Origin: CAMBDR01 sp046597185
Lineage (GTDB): Bacteria; Pseudomonadota; Gammaproteobacteria; Burkholderiales; Burkholderiaceae_D
Reading direction: 5' to 3'
NCBI GenBank assembly: GCA_046597185.1
Contig: JBKJLF010000524.1
Location: forward strand, 1-13,306
DNA: 13,306 nt
Part shown: in pieces, positions 1-6,425 of the stretch
Layout: each line of letters starts with the position of its first letter
Numbering within the stretch: position 1 is the stretch's first letter
Notes under the pieces: generated by a model
Told to the model about the DNA's origin: nothing
Database searches by the model: none
What the model saw: only the letters and a program-made list of their open reading frames with translations
Program-made: the position numbers and the translations under genes

Positions 1-554
1 TCCATGACTTCTGCGGCGGGTGGATTCGGTTCGGCTTGCCACAATTGCTGCCATTCCTGGTACAGCCAATTTAACACCCACGCCTCATAGGCTGGCCAGG
101 GCACAAATTTACGCATATGCCAGTGCCAACCCACCGGGCCTTGCAAAGCGCGCACAAAACTCGAACTGACCGAACCCAAATCACGCGGCGGCATCACGAA
201 AATCGATTTTGCGCCATGTAATACATCGACATTGGTTTGCTGAATCAGGTTTTCATAATCGAAATCGGCGGTATTACGAATCCCGCGAATCAAATAATCC
301 ACCCCGGCCTGTTTGGCGGCACGCGCGGTATACTCGCCGCGCACAATATGCACTTCCACATTATCCCAGCCCCGCTCGCGGGTGCTCAATTCAATAATGC
401 GTTTGCGCTCTTCGGCGGAAAACTGTGGCTTCTTCAAGGTGTTTTCGGAAAGAAACACCAGCACTTGCTGCGCCATCGCACGTGCTTCCCCGATGACCCA
501 CATATGCCCATTTGTGATCGGGTCCAAGGTTCCCGAAAATCCAATTTTTTTCAT
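1..554 (-). CDS. CoaD-family (pantetheine-phosphate adenylyltransferase-like) nucleotidyltransferase, 3' end beyond window
   Basis: The frame starts at an ATG (552-554) with AGGA at 561-564, six bases upstream, and stays open for 184 codons to the window edge, so the C-terminus is missing. It begins MKKIGFSGTLDPITNGH. This matches the family's nucleotide-binding motif ((T/S)GTxDPxTxGH, His17). KKP at 41-43, IRGIRNTADFDYE around 89-101 and the closing SSSFVR at 130-135 match known substrate-contact motifs of CoaD. CoaD joins ATP and 4'-phosphopantetheine into dephospho-CoA. Canonical CoaD is about 160 residues; this protein is longer and has a Trp-rich C-terminal part (seven Trp between 143 and 172), so it may be a paralogue with another pyrophosphate-releasing substrate. 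It is divergent from nnr, and the 259-base gap between them holds candidate promoters for both. Family assignment is firm; the exact substrate is not. Confidence 0.85.
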   Translation of the reverse strand, partial: MKKIGFSGTLDPITNGHMWVIGEARAMAQQVLVFLSENTLKKPQFSAEERKRIIELSTRERGWDNVEVHIVRGEYTARAAKQAGVDYLIRGIRNTADFDYENLIQQTNVDVLHGAKSIFVMPPRDLGSVSSSFVRALQGPVGWHWHMRKFVPWPAYEAWVLNWLYQEWQQLWQAEPNPPAAEVM

Positions 555-609
555 GCGTTTTCCTGGTTTGCCAAACTGGTTTCGCCATCTAAAATGATGG
601 TCAAGCTGC

Positions 610-618
610 ATCATACCA
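610..618 (-). promoter_or_regulatory. Candidate extended -10 promoter for the CoaD-like gene
   Basis: Read on the minus strand, TGGTATGAT fits an extended -10 (TGn plus TATGAT, five of six matches to TATAAT). It would start a leader of about 50 bases before the ATG at 554. No good -35 is visible, so this is a pattern match only. Confidence 0.3.
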
Positions 619-649
619 TTGGTCGCGCTCACACCCACGCCAGAACAAA

Positions 650-693
650 CACCTGCAAGCACCTGCAAACACCCGCACGCACCTGCCAGCACC
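650..693. repeat. Degenerate 10-bp tandem repeat, about 4.4 copies
   Basis: The units are CACCTGCAAG, CACCTGCAAA, CACCCGCACG and CACCTGCCAG, followed by CACC. They sit between the divergent CoaD-like gene and nnr, in the leader or promoter-distal DNA of both. The unit is close to one helical turn. No known regulator site is recognised. Confidence 0.75.
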
Positions 694-751
694 AAAATGA
701 TGCAGGAAATCGACAATTTCGCTCCAATCTGGACATTTTGCTGCATTTCAC

Positions 752-780
752 TTGCATCCTGCTGCAAACCGCTCTATGTT
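752..780 (+). promoter_or_regulatory. Candidate sigma-70 promoter for nnr
   Basis: TTGCAT (752-757) and TATGTT (775-780) are spaced 17 bases apart, about 34 bases before the nnr ATG. The match to consensus is moderate (three of six and four of six). It is the best candidate in the divergent gap on this strand. Confidence 0.3.
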
Positions 781-813
781 AGTACTCACGTCGTTCTTTT
801 GAAAAGACTTTTC

Positions 814-2373
814 ATGAACTCGTTGTACACTGTCAGCCAAATCCGCGCGATTGAAAATGCGGCAAAACAACACCTTCCGGTTGGCACGCTGATGCAGCGC
901 GCTGGTCAGGCCGCAGCCAAATTAGCATTGGAATTACTCCAAATTCCAAACGGTCACGCCAAGGTTTTGGTGTTGGCTGGCCCCGGCAACAATGGCGGCG
1001 ATGCACTGGAAACGGCTTATCGGCTCGCTTTGGCAGGTTTGCAAATTTCGGTTTTACATATCACCAGCACCAACCCGGCCTCGCCCGAGGCGCAAAGCGC
1101 CTTGCAACATGCGAAGAATAGCCCGGTCACTTTTCTTGACCCGGCTTTGGCACTGGAATCGTGCCACAGCGTGCCCTCCTGCATTACCTCAACGCGCTGG
1201 AGTTTGGTGATTGACGGCTTATTTGGCATTGGTTTAAGCCACCCGATTAGTGGCTCTTTGCGTAATGTAATCGAATTGATCAATCATTTTCATTGCCCGG
1301 TGCTGGCACTCGATATCCCTTCCGGCCTCAATGCCGACACTGGCAATATCGTCGGGCAATATCATGACAAACCCGGCATCGCAGTGCGCGCCAGTCATTG
1401 CATTACCTTTATTGCCGACAAACCGGGTTTGCATACCTGTGACGGGCGCGACTACGCTGGTAATGTGCAGGTGGCACGGCTGGATATCGATCATCGCCAC
1501 GATCAGGTTTGCCACACGCACTTGAATGATCTGAGCCTTTTTCAACGCTTCTTACATTTTCGTCCGCATAATTCACACAAGGGAACCTATGGCAATGTCG
1601 CCGTGATCGGCGGTGCCAAAGGCTTGGCGGGCGCATTGGTTTTGGCGGGCCGGGCGGCCCTGCATTGCGGTGCGGGCCGGGTGTATGCTTGCTTTATCGA
1701 CAAACCAATCCCATTTGACAGCATGCAGCCGGAGTTAATGTGCCGCCAGGCGCAAGAATTGAATTATCACGATATGACGCTGCTGGTAGGCCCCGGTCTG
1801 GGCACCTCGACCAGCGCGCATGAAATGTTGGAGCAGGCCTTGCGCAGTGAGCGCGCCGTCGTGCTCGATGCGGACGCTTTAAATTTAATCGCCAATTCCG
1901 GCGTCTTACAGCAACAGGTTGCCACCCACCGCCATGCTTGCGTACTCACCCCACACCCGCTGGAAGCGGCCCGGTTGCTGGGGATAACAACACAACAGAT
2001 CCAGACGGATCGTTTAGCCTGTGCGCGCCAGTTGGCAGAAAAATTTCATTGCACTGTCATTTTAAAAGGATCGGGCAGCATTATTGCTGGTAGCCACGAC
2101 AAAGCCGTCATCAACACCACTGGCAACCCCGCACTTGCCAGCGCAGGAACGGGAGATGTATTGGCTGGCGTCTGTGCTTCTTTGCTGGCGCAAGGCTGGC
2201 CGGAATGGGAAGCAGCCCTGGCGGCAGTCTGGCTGCATGGCAGCGCAGCCGATATGTTAGTCGAACAAGGGGTGGGGCCAATTGGCTTGACCGCGAGTGA
2301 ATTGGTGCCGAGCATTCGGGCGGCGTTTAATTTACTGGTTAATGAGTATGCGCTGACCCGGCAAGCGCACTGA
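814..2373 (+). CDS. nnr: Bifunctional NAD(P)H-hydrate epimerase / ADP-dependent NAD(P)H-hydrate dehydratase
   Basis: This 519-residue protein repairs hydrated NADH and NADPH. The N-terminal YjeF_N half epimerises R to S hydrates, and the C-terminal carbohydrate-kinase-like half dehydrates the S form using ADP. Visible epimerase motifs are GPGNNGGD (56-63) and LVIDGLFGIG with a likely catalytic Asp134. The dehydratase half begins near HKGTYGNVAVIGG (255-267). It shows GPGLG (326-330), LDADALN (351-357), TPHPLEAARL (379-388) and the nucleotide-binding ASAGTGDVLAG (442-452). The ATG at 814 was chosen because MNSLYTVSQIRAIE is the normal family N-terminus; the frame is open upstream to 619, but that part is repeat-rich leader. 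The Shine-Dalgarno is weak, and a short dyad TGAAAAG-A-CTTTTCA overlaps the start. The gene is convergent with the ABC ATPase gene. Length is normal and no lesions are seen. Confidence 0.95.
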   Translation: MNSLYTVSQIRAIENAAKQHLPVGTLMQRAGQAAAKLALELLQIPNGHAKVLVLAGPGNNGGDALETAYRLALAGLQISVLHITSTNPASPEAQSALQHAKNSPVTFLDPALALESCHSVPSCITSTRWSLVIDGLFGIGLSHPISGSLRNVIELINHFHCPVLALDIPSGLNADTGNIVGQYHDKPGIAVRASHCITFIADKPGLHTCDGRDYAGNVQVARLDIDHRHDQVCHTHLNDLSLFQRFLHFRPHNSHKGTYGNVAVIGGAKGLAGALVLAGRAALHCGAGRVYACFIDKPIPFDSMQPELMCRQAQELNYHDMTLLVGPGLGTSTSAHEMLEQALRSERAVVLDADALNLIANSGVLQQQVATHRHACVLTPHPLEAARLLGITTQQIQTDRLACARQLAEKFHCTVILKGSGSIIAGSHDKAVINTTGNPALASAGTGDVLAGVCASLLAQGWPEWEAALAAVWLHGSAADMLVEQGVGPIGLTASELVPSIRAAFNLLVNEYALTRQAH

Positions 2374-2385
2374 CCCGGTCAGTGC
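2367..2385. terminator. Palindromic hairpin between convergent nnr and ABC ATPase genes
   Basis: GCACTGACC and GGTCAGTGC form perfect nine-base arms around one base, overlapping the nnr stop codon. The position between convergent genes suits a two-way transcription barrier. There is no T tract on either side, so intrinsic termination is uncertain. Confidence 0.4.
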
Positions 2386-2422
2386 AGCGCTTGGGTCACG
2401 GGTATGGTTAATTATGGTTGCA

Positions 2423-3133
2423 TTATGGCTGCAAGCGCCCTGCCGCAATCGTAATGGTACGCTCGCAACGCTGCGCCATGGAGCGATCATGAGTGACCAA
2501 TACCAGGGTCGAGCCACGTTCGCGCTTTAATTCAAACATCAATTCAATCACCGCTTCCCCGGTCACCGCATCCAGGCTGCCAGTCGGTTCATCGGCCAGC
2601 AGCAAGTCGGGCTGGGTCACAAAAGCGCGCGCCAGGGCCACTCTTTGCTGCTCACCACCCGACAAGGTTTTGGGGTAATGGCGCAAGCGGCTGGACAAGC
2701 CAACCCGCGCCAACATGGCCTCGGCCTGTTCACGTGCATTGTTGGCAGCGCGCAACTCCAGCGGCAGCATCACATTTTCCAGCGCAGTCAAATGCGCCAG
2801 CAATTGAAACGATTGAAACACAAAACCAAGATGCGCTTTGCGCCAAGCGGCGCGCCCGTCTTCATCCAGGGCAAAAATATCGGTGCCATTCAGTTTTACC
2901 GTACCGCTACTGGGCGTATCCAAACCCGCCAACAAACCCAATAAAGTTGACTTGCCGGAACCCGATGCGCCAACAATTGCCAGCGTTTGGCCCACAGGCA
3001 CGGTAAAATCAATGCCATGCAAGATCGTCAGCTCACCCGTTGCATCGCTGACGCGCTTGCCCAAGCCCTGTATTTCAATCGCGGCCTCGGTTTGCCCCAA
3101 TGCCGCACTGCTTTGCTGAGAAAGTTCTGACAT
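2423..3133 (-). CDS. ybbA: ABC transporter ATP-binding protein, YbbA/LolD (MacB-type) family
   Basis: This 236-residue ATPase subunit belongs to the group that works with FtsX-like permeases (YbbA, LolD, MacB). Visible motifs are Walker A GASGSGKST (55-63), Q-loop Gln107, signature LSGGEQQ (157-163), Walker B LLLADEP (177-183) and H-loop His215, so it should be catalytically competent. The first 20 residues are variable. In E. coli, ybbA is divergent from tesA and followed by the permease gene ybbP. Here the tesA divergence is kept, but no permease gene follows; nnr converges 49 bases beyond the stop. It may serve a permease encoded elsewhere. The start codon overlaps the tesA start (shared CATG). 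A weak GGTGGA lies upstream, inside tesA. LolD is the main alternative; context favours YbbA. Confidence 0.85.
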   Translation of the reverse strand: MSELSQQSSAALGQTEAAIEIQGLGKRVSDATGELTILHGIDFTVPVGQTLAIVGASGSGKSTLLGLLAGLDTPSSGTVKLNGTDIFALDEDGRAAWRKAHLGFVFQSFQLLAHLTALENVMLPLELRAANNAREQAEAMLARVGLSSRLRHYPKTLSGGEQQRVALARAFVTQPDLLLADEPTGSLDAVTGEAVIELMFELKRERGSTLVLVTHDRSMAQRCERTITIAAGRLQP

Positions 3134-3800
3134 GCTTAATCATTTCCACCGAATTATTCAAATCAGCCACTCTGGTTGGCTGCGCTTAATCTGTCTCACG
3201 CTCTTACTCGGCGCGAGCCAGACTGGCTATTGTGCAGCAAAAACGCTACTCGTGCTTGGCGACAGCATCTCGGCAGAATATGGCTTGCCGCGCGATAGCG
3301 GTTGGGTCGCTTTATTGCGCCAACGCTGCCAACAACAAAAAATCAGCCTTGAGATTATTAACGCCAGCATTAGCGGCGACACCACCAGCGGCGGCAAGGC
3401 GCGCCTACCTGCGTTACTAGCAAAACACCAACCTTCCTGGGTGATTATTGAATTGGGTGGCAACGATGGCTTGCGCGGCTTACCCGTGACTGAAACCGAA
3501 GCCAATTTACGCTTCATGACCCAGGCGGCGCAACAAGCCAAAGCACAAGTGTTGCTACTTGGCATGCGCATGCCACCTAATTATGGCCGTAGCTATACCG
3601 AACAATTTTTTGCCAGCTACGCCAAGGTGGCGCAGCAACAAAAAGCCGCTTTGGTGCCATTTTTCATGAGCAAAATCGCCGATGATATTACGCTGTTTCA
3701 AGCTGACCGGATTCACCCCAACGGCGCAGCGCAAACTATTTTACTCGACAATGTTTGGCCGACCTTGCTGCCTTTGATTAAGGCGGTAAGATCGAAATAA
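3132..3800 (+). CDS. tesA: Arylesterase / acyl-CoA thioesterase I / lysophospholipase L1 (SGNH hydrolase), exported
   Basis: This 222-residue SGNH hydrolase cleaves acyl esters and thioesters, probably in the periplasm. Residues 1-36 look like a signal peptide: a basic and polar start, hydrophobic LICLTLLLGA, and a likely cut after CAA at 34-36. All four SGNH blocks are present: GDSIS with nucleophile Ser45, Gly82 in SGDTTSGG, GGND with Asn111, and DRIHPN with Asp192 and His195. Length is slightly above E. coli TesA because of a longer N-terminus. A weak GAGAAAG precedes the ATG at seven bases and lies within the divergent ABC gene. It ends 108 bases before the convergent ppiD stop, with a palindromic repeat between. 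Confidence in the family is high; substrate preference cannot be read from sequence. Confidence 0.93.
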   Translation: MLNHFHRIIQISHSGWLRLICLTLLLGASQTGYCAAKTLLVLGDSISAEYGLPRDSGWVALLRQRCQQQKISLEIINASISGDTTSGGKARLPALLAKHQPSWVIIELGGNDGLRGLPVTETEANLRFMTQAAQQAKAQVLLLGMRMPPNYGRSYTEQFFASYAKVAQQQKAALVPFFMSKIADDITLFQADRIHPNGAAQTILLDNVWPTLLPLIKAVRSK

Positions 3801-3843
3801 GGCTCAATGGCAGGATCGGATGAATGGGTTATAACTCGGCGGG

Positions 3844-3901
3844 TACGTGGGACGCGTGGGTACGTACGTGGGACGCGTGGGCACGGTGATGCCGTGCCCA
3901 C
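3844..3901. repeat. REP-like palindromic element with a duplicated 17-bp arm
   Basis: TACGTGGGACGCGTGGG occurs at 3844-3860 and again at 3865-3881. The second copy runs into a perfect ten-base hairpin, GTGGGCACGG (3877-3886) and CCGTGCCCAC (3892-3901), with loop TGATG. It fills the gap between convergent tesA and ppiD, a usual home for dispersed extragenic palindromes. It may also stop transcription from both sides, though no T tract follows. Confidence 0.7.
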
Positions 3902-3907
3902 CCTGGG

Positions 3908-5866
3908 CTATTTTGCCTTGGCAGATGCGCTGCTGGAAGCGCTGGCCGAGGCGTTGGCTACCACGGCAGGCCGCAAGACTTTCACTTTCGCCTTTTCTTT
4001 CAAGACATCAACAAAAGCACGCATTTCCTGACCCGCCAAGCTGGTGCCTAGTTGTTGCGGCATCGATTGACGGCGCGCCGCATCCGGCGTTGCACTGGCT
4101 TCGACTTTATTGATGCGATACACCGCATAACCCTGCCCCGGCAATTCCACCCCGACAAATGCAGGCAGTTTGCTGGAATCGGCCGTCATCACCGCTTGCA
4201 CTGCGCCGGGATTAATTTCTGGCTGGCGTGCACGCGAAATACGCTTGGCGGCAGCAAAACCGGCATCGTCGGCTTTGGCTTTCAATGCCGCCAATTTTGC
4301 CTTACCCGCTTCATTACTCAATTTATCCGCTTCCATGCGCACCAGTATCTCGCGAATCGGCGCTTGCACTTCGCTCAATGGGCGTGCGGTGACGGGTTTA
4401 TATTCCAGCACCCGGCCAGCTACCAAAACACCCGGTGCCACTTCCACCGCCTGGGTATTGCGCTTGTTTTTAATTGAATCTTCGCTAAACAACGCACCCA
4501 AAAATTTCACATGGTTATACGGTACGCCCGGTGCCATGCCGGGGTTGGGCAAACGCCCCAACGCGCTGACGGTTTCAATTTTCAAGTCCAATTTATCTTT
4601 TTTCAGCTTATCCAGCGCCGCTTGCAAATTGTCAGAACGGTCTTCCACCGCATCGGCAAAGCTTGATGACAAATCAGCAAATTTCTTGGCGACCAAGGGC
4701 TTTTTCATTTCATCCAAAATTTGCGCCTTGACTTCATCAAAGGGTTTAATCGATTCCGGTTTAATGTCAACCAGCAAAATGATGTGGTAGCCATATTCGG
4801 ATAATACCAAATCGCTAATCTCACCCTTCTTCAATTTAAACGCTGCTTCGTCAAAGGCTGGCACCATTTGACCACGGCCGAAAAATTCGAGGTCACCACC
4901 GCGCTCGCCCGAACCTTTGTCTTCTGAATTTTCTTTCGCCAGTTTGGCAAAGTCGGCTGGATTTTTGCGCACTTTTTCCAACAAAGCCTGCGCCGCTGCC
5001 TTAACCTTATCCTTATCGGAGCCGTCTTTTTTGACGTTTAACAAAATATGGCTGGCGCGCCGTTGCTCAGCTTGGGTGTAACGCTGTTTCGACGACTCAT
5101 AATTGGCTTTGACTTCCGCATCAGGCACAGTGACCATGGATGCCAGCAATTCGCTGTTGAAGACCATGTATTCGGCTTTGATTTGATCAGGAATCTCAAA
5201 CTTTTTACTGTTTTTGTTGTAGTAGTCTTTAATCATGTCATCAGTGACTTTGACTTTATCAGCAAAGTCGCTGGTTTTGATCAATAATTCTTGCACCTCA
5301 CGCTCTTGTTCGATAATGTCCGCAATCCGGTTCGATACACTAGTCGGTGCAAACGCGGTGTTTTGGATTGATTGGGTGAATTGTTGCACCAACATATCGC
5401 GCCGCATACGGGCATCAAAGCTTGCGCCTGTCATGCCCTGCTGCTTGAGCACGGCTTCGTATTGTGCCTTACTAAACTTGCCCTCTGCATCCAAAAAGGC
5501 GGGGATTTCAGTCAATTTCTTAACCAAAACCTCGTTGGCAAGCACCAGATTTTTTTCATCAATCGAGGCTTGCAATACCTGCTGTTCGATCAAACCATCC
5601 AACACCCTTTGCTTGGCTTCCGGCGTTTCAAACAACTTGGGGTCAAACTGCGCACCCGCCATTTGGCGATAGCGGTTGATTTGTTCATTTTGGGCATTGT
5701 CCCACTCTTGTTGGGTAATGGCGCGCTTACCGACGGTCGCGACCAAATTCACCGGGTCACTGAACATGTCATTGCCGACATTACCAAAAAACAAGAACGA
5801 AGGAATAATCAAAAGCGCCAAAAAGATTTGCATCAGACGCTGGTGGGTACGAATATATTCAAACAT
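3908..5866 (-). CDS. ppiD: PpiD-type SurA-N/parvulin domain folding factor, inner-membrane anchored
   Basis: This 652-residue periplasmic chaperone is tethered to the inner membrane. Residues 1-10 are cytosolic, a single hydrophobic segment spans about 11-28 (LMQIFLALLIIPSFLFFG), and the rest should be periplasmic. A SurA-like N-terminal chaperone region covers roughly 35-200. One parvulin domain covers about 269-367, with RRASHILLNV, GERGGDLEFFGRGQMVPAF and YGYHIILLV. A C-terminal arm follows, ending in a low-complexity Ala/Ser tail. PpiD binds polypeptides leaving the SecYEG translocon; the E. coli parvulin domain has little isomerase activity, so isomerase function here should not be assumed. 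Length is close to the E. coli protein (623). It follows hupB as in E. coli (lon-hupB-ppiD), but a strong terminator lies between, so it probably has its own promoter. The Shine-Dalgarno is poor. Confidence 0.93.
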   Translation of the reverse strand: MFEYIRTHQRLMQIFLALLIIPSFLFFGNVGNDMFSDPVNLVATVGKRAITQQEWDNAQNEQINRYRQMAGAQFDPKLFETPEAKQRVLDGLIEQQVLQASIDEKNLVLANEVLVKKLTEIPAFLDAEGKFSKAQYEAVLKQQGMTGASFDARMRRDMLVQQFTQSIQNTAFAPTSVSNRIADIIEQEREVQELLIKTSDFADKVKVTDDMIKDYYNKNSKKFEIPDQIKAEYMVFNSELLASMVTVPDAEVKANYESSKQRYTQAEQRRASHILLNVKKDGSDKDKVKAAAQALLEKVRKNPADFAKLAKENSEDKGSGERGGDLEFFGRGQMVPAFDEAAFKLKKGEISDLVLSEYGYHIILLVDIKPESIKPFDEVKAQILDEMKKPLVAKKFADLSSSFADAVEDRSDNLQAALDKLKKDKLDLKIETVSALGRLPNPGMAPGVPYNHVKFLGALFSEDSIKNKRNTQAVEVAPGVLVAGRVLEYKPVTARPLSEVQAPIREILVRMEADKLSNEAGKAKLAALKAKADDAGFAAAKRISRARQPEINPGAVQAVMTADSSKLPAFVGVELPGQGYAVYRINKVEASATPDAARRQSMPQQLGTSLAGQEMRAFVDVLKEKAKVKVLRPAVVANASASASSSASAKAK

Positions 5867-5909
5867 GATCAGCCAGTACAGATTGAAATTGGATAGCAGA
5901 ACCGCCTAT

Positions 5910-5937
5910 AAAAAAAGGCGAACTAAAATGTTCGCCC
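5910..5937 (-). terminator. Intrinsic terminator of hupB
   Basis: On the minus strand, GGCGAAC and GTTCGCC pair around a six-base loop (ATTTTA) and are followed by seven T. This is a textbook Rho-independent terminator. It lies about 130 bases after the hupB stop and 44 bases before the ppiD ATG. Confidence 0.9.
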
Positions 5938-6067
5938 TCCGAATTCGGCGCGGCAAGAAAACTGGCAGCACGCCTACTATTGCTACGAGTCCAAAAGCAT
6001 AACATATTAATCAAACCAACGGACGCAAATACAGGAGAAATCGCCTTTTCCTGCATCAAAAATCAAC

Positions 6068-6340
6068 TCAATTGACGGCATCGCGCAAGGATTTACCCGG
6101 TTTAAACTTGGGCAGCTTGCCCGCTTTGATGATAATGCTCTCGCCCGAGCGTGGATCACGCCCGTTGCGGGCGGCACGCTGACTGACCGAGAAAGTGCCA
6201 AAACCGACAATGGTGACACTTTCTTCTTTTTTTAAGGTTTCGGAAACCACATCCAAAAATGCATCCAAAGCCCGTGCAGCCACCACTTTGGTAATGTCGG
6301 CCTGACTTGCAATCTGTTCAATTAATTCTGCTTTATTCAC
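6068..6340 (-). CDS. hupB: DNA-binding protein HU-beta
   Basis: This 90-residue histone-like nucleoid protein works as a homo- or heterodimer that bends and wraps DNA. The start is GTG at 6338-6340, giving (M)NKAELIEQIA, the normal HU N-terminus and exactly the family length. A strong AGGGGAG sits six bases upstream, whereas an in-frame ATG at 6367 would add nine unlikely residues. The helical dimerisation half (1-40), the GFGTF turn (46-50) and the flexible arm with GRDP (Pro63, the DNA-intercalating proline) are all present, and it ends in the typical SLRDAVN. The gene lies 85 bases after lon, and the lon terminator hairpin ends only about 30 bases before its start codon. Expression therefore depends on read-through or on a promoter not obvious from the sequence. 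Confidence 0.96.
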   Translation of the reverse strand: MNKAELIEQIASQADITKVVAARALDAFLDVVSETLKKEESVTIVGFGTFSVSQRAARNGRDPRSGESIIIKAGKLPKFKPGKSLRDAVN

Positions 6341-6346
6341 TACTAT

Positions 6347-6353
6347 CTCCCCT
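6347..6353 (-). promoter_or_regulatory. Shine-Dalgarno AGGGGAG that fixes the hupB GTG start
   Basis: AGGGGAG on the minus strand has a six-base spacer to GTG at 6340. It is one of the strongest ribosome-binding sites in the window and decides the start against the upstream ATG. Confidence 0.85.
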
Positions 6354-6370
6354 GGAAGCTGCGCCAAGTC

Positions 6371-6404
6371 GTAGAAAAAGCGCCTCGTAAGGCGCTTTTT
6401 CTAC
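6371..6404 (-). terminator. Intrinsic terminator of lon (perfect 14-bp stem)
   Basis: GTAGAAAAAGCGCC and GGCGCTTTTTCTAC pair perfectly around a six-base loop. The GC core followed by five T fits a terminator reading either way. It begins 22 bases after the lon stop. Because it also lies in the hupB upstream region, it could act as an attenuator for lon-to-hupB read-through. Confidence 0.85.
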
Positions 6405-6425
6405 CAGCCAAAACCACACACACCA

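Noticed and set aside
619..813. In-frame upstream extension of nnr by 65 residues
   Set aside because: The extension translates the 10-bp repeat and leader, and the family N-terminus begins at the ATG at 814.
5867..6067. Possible tRNA genes between hupB and ppiD, as I recall in some Burkholderiales
   Set aside because: No T-arm motif or cloverleaf could be found on either strand; only the hupB terminator is supported.
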